DNA of 6,660 nucleotides, from assembly GCA_947624315.1 (NCBI GenBank), contig CANQJU010000062.1:1-6660 (forward strand), read 5' to 3'. The notes under the pieces were generated by a model, which did not search any database, had not been told where the DNA came from, and saw nothing but the letters and a program-made list of their open reading frames with translations. The first letter of the stretch is position 1, and each line of letters begins with the position of its first letter. Positions 1 to 6,074 of the stretch are shown here, one piece after another. Origin of the DNA: an uncultured Bacilli bacterium. GTDB taxonomy: Bacteria > Bacillota_I > Bacilli_A > ML615J-28 > CAG-698. A program made the translations under genes and the position numbers.

Positions 1-648
1 CAAAAATGTATAAATGCTGCTAAACCTGTTATTACTGCCACTCAAATGCTTGATTCAATGATTAGACATCCTAGACCAACTAGAGCTGAAGTTTCTGATG
101 TAGCTAATGCGGTTTTTGATGGCTCATCAGCGATAATGTTAAGTGGAGAAACTGCCAATGGTAAATATCCAGTGGAAACAGTTAAAGTCATGAATAAAAT
201 TGCGTTAAGAGCGGAACATGATGCTTTTGAATTGGGTAGTTATGAAAAGATTTTATCTCAACATATTGATTTAGATTCTACTGGAGCAATAAGTCATGCC
301 ACATGCACTACCGCCAAAGACTTAAAAGCTAAAGCTATTATTACTGTTACTCAAAATGGAACAACAGCTCGTCGAGTTGCTCGTTTCCGTCCTCAACAAA
401 CTATCGTTGCTGCTACCCCAACATTAAAAACATATAATCAATTAGCTTTGTCATGGGGAGTTTATCCAGTTCTATCAAAAATTCAAAAAACAACAGATGA
501 TTTATTTAATCATGCTATTTATTGTGCTAGAGCTAAACAATATGTTGATGTAAATGATGTTGTAGTTATAACTGCTGGTGTACCACTAGGAATTTCTGGT
601 AATACCAATATTTTAAAAGTTGTAACAATCCTTGATGAAAACAATTAA
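1..648 (+). CDS. pyk: Pyruvate kinase, C-terminal part (5' end outside window)
   Basis: Pyruvate kinase makes pyruvate and ATP from phosphoenolpyruvate and ADP in the last step of glycolysis, in the cytosol. The frame is open from the first base, and 215 residues are visible. They begin inside the TIM-barrel (A) domain with KPVITATQMLDSMI and PRPTRAEVSDVANAV, then MLSGETANGKYPVE, the highly conserved segment lining the active site. The C-terminal allosteric domain follows, with NGTTARRVARFRP and the closing ITAGVPLGISGNTN motif near the end. The protein stops directly after that domain, so it lacks the extra PEP-utiliser-like tail of Bacillus-type enzymes. The Met at 46 is internal, not a start. 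The gene ends in TAA just before a terminator. Identification is near certain from motif identity; the start and upstream neighbours are not visible. Confidence 0.97.
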   Translation, partial: QKCINAAKPVITATQMLDSMIRHPRPTRAEVSDVANAVFDGSSAIMLSGETANGKYPVETVKVMNKIALRAEHDAFELGSYEKILSQHIDLDSTGAISHATCTTAKDLKAKAIITVTQNGTTARRVARFRPQQTIVAATPTLKTYNQLALSWGVYPVLSKIQKTTDDLFNHAIYCARAKQYVDVNDVVVITAGVPLGISGNTNILKVVTILDENN

Positions 649-658
649 AGATAAATTC

Positions 659-690
659 AAAAATCTCTTTAAATAAAGAGATTTTTATTT
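659..690 (+). terminator. Intrinsic terminator after pyk, upstream of ftcD
   Basis: A perfect 10-11 bp inverted repeat, AAATCTCTTTA at 661-671 and TAAAGAGATTT at 674-684, is followed by a T-rich run up to 690. It lies 12 nt after the pyk stop and ends just before the ftcD ribosome site (AAAGGTGA, 693-700). The stem is AT-rich, so termination may be incomplete. As no promoter is evident between it and ftcD, it may act as a partial terminator within a pyk-ftcD transcript (inference). Confidence 0.8.
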
Positions 691-704
691 ATAAAGGTGA
701 AAGT

Positions 705-1661
705 ATGCAAATAATAGAAATTGTTCCTAATTATTCTGAAGGTAAAGATTGTCAAAAAATGGAAAGAATAATTTCTCCATTTAAAAAAGAACATTTTAAT
801 TTAGTAAAATTAGAAATGGATGAATCATATAATCGCAGTGTTTTAACAGTTATAGGTGAAGTTGATAAAGTACTTAAGGCAATGCTAGAAAGTATTAAAA
901 TTACAATTGAAGAGATTGACTTAAATCATCATCAAGGTGAGCATTTAAGAATCGGTGCAGTTGATGTTTTACCAATAATTCCCATTAAAAATATTACTGA
1001 AAAAGAATGCATAGATTTATGTGAAGAATTTGCTTTAAAGGTCTATCAAGAGACTAAATTACCTATATATTTGTATAATTTATCAGCCAAAAGAAAAAAC
1101 CGTCAATTGCTACCCAATATTAGAAGGGGAGAATTTGAAGGCTTAAAAGAGAAAATGAAAGATAAGGAATGGTATCCTGATTTAGGCACTCCTTCTCCTC
1201 ATCCCACTTTTGGTGTTTTAACGATGGGTGTAAGAAAACCCCTAATTGCCTTTAATATTGATTTATTAACTAATGATTTAATGATTGCGCATAATATTAG
1301 TCGTAAGATTAGATTTAGTAGTGGAGGTTATAGAGGTGTTCAAGCTCGCGAAGCCAATATCAGTAAAGATAATTTAGTTCAAGTCTCTATTAATATTATT
1401 GATTCTCATTTGACATCTTTATATCAAGTTTATGAAAGTGTAAAGATGGAAGCCAAAAGATATAATGTTAAGGTTGGGAAAAGTGAGATCATTGGCTTAT
1501 TATTCGAAGAAGCTATTTTAGATACATTGAAATATTATTTTAAAAAGGATGAAAAAGAGATATTAAGTCTAACATATTTAGAGGAAAGTAAATTATTAAA
1601 AAAATATTTAAAAATCAAAGATTTTAGTGAGAAAAAGATTGTTGAATACTATATTAATTAA
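705..1661 (+). CDS. ftcD: Glutamate formiminotransferase, stand-alone (FtcD N-terminal type)
   Basis: This family moves a formimino group between N-formiminoglutamate and tetrahydrofolate in the cytosol, normally at the end of histidine breakdown. Family marks are VPNYSEG at residues 7-13, DESYNRSVLT around 39-48, HHQGEHLRIGAVDV at 75-88, LYNLSAKR with RRGEFEGL in the middle, and KSEIIGL late in the protein. His80 aligns with the catalytic histidine of the mammalian enzyme (His82); the usual HPR is HLR here. At 318 aa it is the transferase alone, without the cyclodeaminase domain, and its last 35 or so residues are a lysine-rich tail with no recognisable motif. The start is set by AAAGGTGA at 693-700. 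No hut genes are in view, so the role could be folate-related: some lone bacterial enzymes of this family can use 5-formyl-THF and glutamate, replacing 5-formyl-THF cycloligase. That second role is inference. Confidence 0.9.
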   Translation: MQIIEIVPNYSEGKDCQKMERIISPFKKEHFNLVKLEMDESYNRSVLTVIGEVDKVLKAMLESIKITIEEIDLNHHQGEHLRIGAVDVLPIIPIKNITEKECIDLCEEFALKVYQETKLPIYLYNLSAKRKNRQLLPNIRRGEFEGLKEKMKDKEWYPDLGTPSPHPTFGVLTMGVRKPLIAFNIDLLTNDLMIAHNISRKIRFSSGGYRGVQAREANISKDNLVQVSINIIDSHLTSLYQVYESVKMEAKRYNVKVGKSEIIGLLFEEAILDTLKYYFKKDEKEILSLTYLEESKLLKKYLKIKDFSEKKIVEYYIN

Positions 1662-1664
1662 TTC

Positions 1665-1693
1665 TTGTTAAGAAAAGGGTAAAGTGCTATAAT
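1665..1693 (+). promoter_or_regulatory. Sigma-A-like promoter for the M28 peptidase gene
   Basis: TTGTTA (1665-1670) and TATAAT (1688-1693) are separated by exactly 17 bp, with an extended -10 TG at 1685-1686 (TGCTATAAT). It lies immediately after the ftcD stop codon. The predicted start point near 1700 falls at the beginning of the ribosome site AAGGAG (1700-1705), so the leader would be only about 14 nt. Confidence 0.85.
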
Positions 1694-1713
1694 TAGTAAA
1701 AGGAGTTGATATT

Positions 1714-2958
1714 ATGAATGGTAAAAGAGCATTTAAACTATTAAAAGAAATAGGATATGAAAGAATGGGAGGAACAGAGAAAGAAAAAGAAGCCTGCGAA
1801 AGACTTGCTTTGGAAATCGAAAAAATTGGTGGCAGTTGTAAAATAGAAGAATTTCCCATTAATAAAGGAGAAATAAAAGTAGCTAAGCTTGAAATTTTAG
1901 CTCCTGTTTATAAAGAATATTTTGTAACTGGATATGCAAATTCAGGATCAACTGGTGATATGGGAATCACTGGAGAATTTTATTATGTGCAAGGAGAATC
2001 TAATGTTGATATTGAAAATGCTAAAGGAAAGATTGTTTTAGTCAATAGTCTTAATAAAAACCTATATAAGAAATTAGCTGATGCTGGCATTTTAGGATTT
2101 GTTACTTTTAATGGCGATTTAAAAGATAAATATAATGATGTTGATATTGCTTATAATGAATTGAGAGATGTTTATCGTGAAATTAAAGTTATTCAAGGCG
2201 TAAATATGAAAGTCCAAGATGCAGTTGATTTGGTTTTAAGTGAACCTACAGAAGTGCGTTTAACTTTAATACAAGAAGAAGGAACTGTAGCTTCTCGCAA
2301 TTTGATTGCAGAAATAGAAGGAAGCGAAAAGAAAGACGAAGTTATTGTTTTTACTGCTCACTATGATTCTGTAAGATATAGTACTGGTGTTTATGACAAT
2401 GGTGCTGGTTCAGTTATCAATATGGAAGCTTATCGCTATTTTATGGAACATAAACCTCGTTACACTTTGAGATTTATTTGGTGTGGAAGTGAAGAAAAAG
2501 GTTTATTAGGTAGTAAGGCTTATGTTAAAGCTTTACCTGAAGAAGAACTTAAGAAAATCAAATTCAATATTAACTGTGATGTTGCTGGCCCTGTACTAGG
2601 AAGAGATGTAATATTTGTAACAGCCAATAATGAAGTTTTACATTATTGCATGAGCGTTGCTAGTGAAATTGGTTTTCCGGGAACATTCAATTTAGATATT
2701 TATTCTAGTGATGAAATTCCATTTGCTGACAAAGGAATTGCTGCTGTTAGCATTACTCGTTTTGGAGCAATGGGTACAGCTTATATTCATAATCGTCATG
2801 ATGTTATTAAATATTTAGATTATAAGAATTTGGAAAAAACAGGAAATTATCTAATTGAACTTGCTAGAAGAATTGATAGTAGTAAATATTTACCATTTGA
2901 CAATAAAGTATCAGAGGAAATCAAAGAAAAAGTTGATAAGTATTTATTCAAAAAATAA
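1714..2958 (+). CDS. M28-family zinc aminopeptidase with PA insert, cytosolic
   Basis: Predicted dizinc peptidase that removes N-terminal residues from peptides (M28, the family of YwaD-type aminopeptidases). A helical N-terminus (1-60) precedes a protease-associated (PA) domain of about 65-185, with AKGKIVLV and ADAGILGFVTFNG. SRNLIAEIEG (194-203) then leads into the catalytic part. All metal and catalytic positions are present: His216 and Asp218 (TAHYDS), bridging Asp228 (VYDNGAGS), base Glu260 and ligand Glu261 (GSEEKGLLGS), Asp289 (NCDVAG) and His359 (HNRHD). There is no signal peptide or membrane segment, so it probably works in the cytosol on imported or recycled peptides, although many PA-containing M28 enzymes are exported. 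It has its own promoter, AAGGAG 8 nt before ATG, and a terminator at its end. Substrate preference cannot be read from the sequence. Confidence 0.93.
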   Translation: MNGKRAFKLLKEIGYERMGGTEKEKEACERLALEIEKIGGSCKIEEFPINKGEIKVAKLEILAPVYKEYFVTGYANSGSTGDMGITGEFYYVQGESNVDIENAKGKIVLVNSLNKNLYKKLADAGILGFVTFNGDLKDKYNDVDIAYNELRDVYREIKVIQGVNMKVQDAVDLVLSEPTEVRLTLIQEEGTVASRNLIAEIEGSEKKDEVIVFTAHYDSVRYSTGVYDNGAGSVINMEAYRYFMEHKPRYTLRFIWCGSEEKGLLGSKAYVKALPEEELKKIKFNINCDVAGPVLGRDVIFVTANNEVLHYCMSVASEIGFPGTFNLDIYSSDEIPFADKGIAAVSITRFGAMGTAYIHNRHDVIKYLDYKNLEKTGNYLIELARRIDSSKYLPFDNKVSEEIKEKVDKYLFKK

Positions 2959-2981
2959 AAAAGGTCCGTTAAGGACCTTTT
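2959..2981. terminator. Bidirectional terminator between convergent genes
   Basis: AAAAGGTCC (2959-2967) and GGACCTTTT (2973-2981) form a 9 bp stem with a 5-nt loop. On the plus strand it ends in T residues directly after the M28 stop; on the minus strand the A-rich flank at 2951-2962 becomes a long T-run. The minus-strand stop codon (2980-2982) lies in the foot of the stem, so one compact element serves both converging units. Confidence 0.85.
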
Positions 2982-4242
2982 ATTCTAGGTTAGCAGCTTT
3001 TAAGAAATTCTTAATTGTATCAATAGCGATGGCGAAACTGATATTATCAATATCTGTATCAGCCAATTTAATTGTATTAATACCAATAACTTCACCTTTC
3101 ATATTAAATAATGGACCACCACTATTACCTGGGTTAATAGCTGCATCGTGCTGAATGAAATTTGACATTTCATCTTCTAATTTACGATTTACATAAGATA
3201 TCATTCCAAATGTGGCTGTACCAAAGTAGTCATAGCTTACTGGATGTCCTAAGGTTAAGACAAATTGACCAGGTTTTAAATCTTCGATGTTACCAAAAGT
3301 AACAGGTTCTATTTTTTCTTCATAGAAGAAGACAACTATTGCTAAATCTAAAGATTGACTACTCATTCTAATATTAGCTGTAATTTCTAAGTCTTTTTCA
3401 CCAAAGTATACTTTTAATCCATTGTTTCCTGCAACAACGTGATAATTTGTTAAGACATAATATAAATATCTTCCTTCATAATCTTCACGTTTATAAATGA
3501 AACCTGTACCAAGAGAATTTAATTGACTTAAACCACTACCAGGATAAACAATGTAATTGGATACCCCGACAATTGCTGGGTAATTCTTTTCAATTACTCC
3601 AACAATTGTGTTGCTTAATTCGCTTAAATCGAAATCTCCTTCAATAGTATATGAATGTGATTCAATATAATTATCAATATCTTGTAAAATATTGGTCTTA
3701 CTTCTAACTAAAATTACAATATTTTGTTCAATGACTTTATCGGTTAAGGTTCTAGCAGTTATTGTTACTAAACCAATACTTTTACCAGTTACTAATCCAT
3801 TTTCATCAACAGTTGCTATTTTCTCATCGCTTGAGTAGTAAACAATAGTTGGTTCTTTATCAATATTGTTTACACGAGCATTTATTTGTGTTGTTTCATT
3901 GACATAAATTGTTTGATTGGCTGAAAGAGTAATGTAAGCATTGCTATCTTTTTCTTCTACAGCAATCATGATTTTGTAAACATCATTACCTACTGTAGCT
4001 GTAATAGTAACAATACCACCTTTATAACCGGTAACTACTCCATACTCATCAACTGAAGCAATATCGGTATTACTTGATTCCCAAACAATATCACTATCAG
4101 TAACCGTATTAATAGATAAAAGTTTCTTTTCACCTATGGCAATTGTTTGCATATCATTCATTATTATGCCATTATTAGTACTACAGCCAACTAGCATAAA
4201 ACAAACAAATATAAGAAATATGAAACTAAATATTTTCTTCAT
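2980..4242 (-). CDS. HtrA-like serine protease lipoprotein, two Ig-like domains, no PDZ
   Basis: Predicted membrane-anchored trypsin-like protease of the HtrA/DegP family, acting outside the cytoplasmic membrane. Residues 1-20 are a lipoprotein signal (MKK, hydrophobic core, LVGC lipobox, lipid-carrying Cys20). Two Big_2-type Ig-like domains follow at about 25-97 and 103-180, each with the typical SSD/N..IA.VDE.G.VTG....G.VTITA pattern. The protease domain covers about 212-418 and has a complete triad: His268 in TNYHVV, Asp299 in SLDLAIV, Ser374 in NPGNSGGPL. The protein stops soon after the KGEVIGINT strand and FAIAI, so it has no PDZ domain, unlike standard HtrA. It is the second gene of a two-gene operon: its AGGAGG sits 5 nt before ATG and touches the upstream stop codon. 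Substrate is unknown. Protease identity is firm; the idea that it works with the upstream paralogue is inference. Confidence 0.93.
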   Translation of the reverse strand: MKKIFSFIFLIFVCFMLVGCSTNNGIIMNDMQTIAIGEKKLLSINTVTDSDIVWESSNTDIASVDEYGVVTGYKGGIVTITATVGNDVYKIMIAVEEKDSNAYITLSANQTIYVNETTQINARVNNIDKEPTIVYYSSDEKIATVDENGLVTGKSIGLVTITARTLTDKVIEQNIVILVRSKTNILQDIDNYIESHSYTIEGDFDLSELSNTIVGVIEKNYPAIVGVSNYIVYPGSGLSQLNSLGTGFIYKREDYEGRYLYYVLTNYHVVAGNNGLKVYFGEKDLEITANIRMSSQSLDLAIVVFFYEEKIEPVTFGNIEDLKPGQFVLTLGHPVSYDYFGTATFGMISYVNRKLEDEMSNFIQHDAAINPGNSGGPLFNMKGEVIGINTIKLADTDIDNISFAIAIDTIKNFLKAANLE

Positions 4243-4247
4243 ATTTT

Positions 4248-4254
4248 CCTCCTA
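4248..4254 (-). promoter_or_regulatory. Shine-Dalgarno overlapping the upstream stop codon
   Basis: Read on the minus strand this is TAGGAGG: the TAG (4254-4252) ends the upstream HtrA-like gene and AGGAGG (4253-4248) is the ribosome site of the downstream one, 5 nt before its ATG at 4242. The two coding regions are only 9 nt apart. This arrangement suggests translational coupling and co-production of the two paralogues. Confidence 0.85.
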
Positions 4255-5907
4255 AAACTCTACTGTCAATGTGATAAATTGTCCATTTCGGCAAACTATA
4301 ATATCACATTTTTGACCAGAGTTTATAATAAATTTACTTAATTCCGCTCTTAGCATATATGTATGCCATATCTCTACACCATTAATTGATAAAATAATAT
4401 CTTTAGGTTGAACACCAGCTTTTTCAGCAACGCCTCCACTAGTAATACTATCAACATAAATTCCATAATTGATTCCTTCAGGGATTGGATATTCTTGCAT
4501 GTAGCTTTCATCAGAAAGAATAGTTCTAACTTCGATAGCTGTAACTCCTAGTAGAGCTCTTTGAGGATGAATGCCTTGCTCTAACATACTAACAATATCT
4601 AAAACCAAATTACTAGGAATGGCAAATCCCATATCTTCAACTTTAAGTGAAGATACTTTCATAGTGTTGATACCAATAACTTCACCTTTGAGGTTAATTA
4701 ATGGTCCGCCATTGCTACCTTCATTGATGGCAGCATCGTGTTGAATGTATTCACTATCCCAGTCATTAACATCATCGCCATCAGTATCATCTGATAAATA
4801 TCTTTTAACATATGAAATAATACCAAGAGAAGCAGTATCTATAAGATTTGCTCCAAAATGATTACCAATTGCTAAGCAAAATTCTCCTTGTTTGATGTTA
4901 TCACTATCAGCAAATTTAGCTACGCTGAAGTAAGCTCCACTTTCAAATGTTAGAACAGCTAAATCTACTTTATCATCATATTCAACAAGCATTGCTTCGA
5001 TTTCATTTTGAAAATCTCTATTGTATACTCCAAATTTATTACCAGATTGAATAATTTTACGATTGGTAATAATATAATACTTGTAAGTTTTTAAATTCTT
5101 CATATCAATATTAGAGGTATCATCAATTATTTCTCCGTTTTGCATTATAGCTTGTCTTTTATATATTAAAGCACTAGCTGTATTAACCATATTGTCTTTC
5201 GCAAAAGCTTTTTGATATACATTAATTCCTAAAGTAAAGCTACATGCTTGTCTAATAAGAGGATAGAATAATGAAGTCAATCCACTACCATCTAATACTT
5301 CATCACTATGCTCATAGTTATTTTTAACACCTTCTTCAAAAATAACATTTTTGTAAACTAATACAATAATGCTATTATAGATTTCGGGGTGTAAAGAACT
5401 ATAAGCAGTAATTGTAGCTAATCCTTCCCCAACTGGGGTTGCTTTACCAGTGTTATCTATTTTAACAATAGAGGTATCACTGCTATGCCAAGTGATATCT
5501 TGATTTAATGATTCTGGGTAAATAGATGCTTGATATTGATATGTTTGATCAATTAGTAAATAGCTATTACCAGTGATTGTTAAATATGTATTATCTTCTT
5601 TAACACAAATAACATATTTTTTGATTATTTCCTTTTCTTCATTATAGGCGTTTACTACAGCTGTACCTTCATGGATAGCTGTAACTATATTATTTTCAAT
5701 TTGAATTACATTTTCTTCTTCAGCTTGATAATAAATGGCTTCATCATTGATGAGAATTGGTAATTCTATTTTTTCATCAAGTGATAATTCATAGTAATCA
5801 TTGCTTAAAGATATTTGTATTTCATTATTGTTTGGTTTATTATTTATACATCCGTATAAGGAAAAGCTTATTAATAGAAGAAAAAGCAATATAATATTCT
5901 TTTTCAT
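4252..5907 (-). CDS. Catalytically dead HtrA-like lipoprotein with PDZ domain (pseudoprotease)
   Basis: An HtrA/DegP-fold lipoprotein of 551 aa that should not be an ordinary serine protease. Residues 1-20 form a lipoprotein signal (lipobox LYGC, Cys20). Two Ig-like Big_2-type domains lie at about 28-104 (degenerate) and 107-186 (clear). The trypsin-like domain spans about 215-445 and a PDZ domain about 453-551 (YGIYVDSITSGGVAEKAGVQ, then DIILSING). Asp315 (VDLAVL) is kept, but the catalytic His is Lys284 (TNRKII where the paralogue has TNYHVV) and the catalytic Ser is Asn399 (INEGSNGGPL where the paralogue has INPGNSGGPL). An acidic stretch, DDTDGDDVNDWDSE (373-386), is inserted just before the active-site strand. 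The start at 5907 is preferred over a possible upstream ATG at 6000 because it begins the lipoprotein signal, has GAGGTGA 4 nt upstream, and the promoter lies inside the longer reading. First gene of the operon; probable role is scaffold, sensor or substrate-binding partner (inference). Confidence 0.92.
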   Translation of the reverse strand: MKKNIILLFLLLISFSLYGCINNKPNNNEIQISLSNDYYELSLDEKIELPILINDEAIYYQAEEENVIQIENNIVTAIHEGTAVVNAYNEEKEIIKKYVICVKEDNTYLTITGNSYLLIDQTYQYQASIYPESLNQDITWHSSDTSIVKIDNTGKATPVGEGLATITAYSSLHPEIYNSIIVLVYKNVIFEEGVKNNYEHSDEVLDGSGLTSLFYPLIRQACSFTLGINVYQKAFAKDNMVNTASALIYKRQAIMQNGEIIDDTSNIDMKNLKTYKYYIITNRKIIQSGNKFGVYNRDFQNEIEAMLVEYDDKVDLAVLTFESGAYFSVAKFADSDNIKQGEFCLAIGNHFGANLIDTASLGIISYVKRYLSDDTDGDDVNDWDSEYIQHDAAINEGSNGGPLINLKGEVIGINTMKVSSLKVEDMGFAIPSNLVLDIVSMLEQGIHPQRALLGVTAIEVRTILSDESYMQEYPIPEGINYGIYVDSITSGGVAEKAGVQPKDIILSINGVEIWHTYMLRAELSKFIINSGQKCDIIVCRNGQFITLTVEF

Positions 5908-5928
5908 TGCATCACCTCGTATAGTAAT

Positions 5929-5938
5929 ATTATAGCAC
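5929..5938 (-). promoter_or_regulatory. Extended -10 promoter of the HtrA-like operon
   Basis: On the minus strand the sequence reads GTGCTATAAT, an extended -10 with TATAAT at 5934-5929. No good -35 is found at 16-18 bp spacing; a TTTACA lies too far upstream (21 bp spacer). The leader is short: 21 nt separate the -10 from the ATG at 5907, and the ribosome site GAGGTGA is at 5918-5912. It is the only promoter seen for both HtrA-like genes. Confidence 0.7.
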
Positions 5939-6025
5939 AAAAGCAGAAAAAAGTATGTAAAAATAGTGAAAATGATAACAAAAAGTTTTAAAATATACAT
6001 AATATTAATAGGTAATAAATATTAT

Positions 6026-6053
6026 TTGAAAAAGATAATAAAAGTGGTATAAT
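6026..6053 (+). promoter_or_regulatory. Promoter of the beta-lactamase-fold hydrolase gene
   Basis: TTGAAA (6026-6031) and TATAAT (6048-6053) are 16 bp apart, with an extended -10 TG at 6045-6046 (TGGTATAAT). The ribosome site GAGGTGG (6064-6070) lies 4 nt before the ATG at 6075. It is back-to-back with the HtrA-operon promoter in a 167-bp intergenic region that otherwise shows only AT-rich DNA and a weak inverted repeat. Confidence 0.8.
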
Positions 6054-6074
6054 TTTAATATATGAGGTGGCAAA

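Noticed and set aside
46..48. ATG at 46 as the start of a short pyruvate kinase
   Set aside because: The frame is open from base 1 and the residues before it (KPVITATQ) are part of the conserved pyruvate kinase sequence, so this Met is internal.
1668..1859. 63-codon open frame on the minus strand
   Set aside because: It lies opposite the start of the M28 gene and its promoter, has no ribosome site or recognisable protein features, and is explained as the complement of the real gene.
2855..3154. 99-codon open frame on the plus strand
   Set aside because: It overlaps the M28 3' end, runs through the terminator hairpin and continues antisense to the active HtrA-like gene; both overlapped genes have strong family evidence.
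4252..5907. Treating the PDZ-containing HtrA-like gene as a pseudogene
   Set aside because: There is no frameshift or internal stop, the core fold and PDZ motifs are intact, and expression signals are present; only catalytic residues are changed.
5908..6000. N-terminal extension of the pseudoprotease starting at an ATG at 6000
   Set aside because: The extension would cover the extended -10 promoter and ribosome site, has no Shine-Dalgarno of its own, and would bury the lipoprotein signal that begins at 5907.
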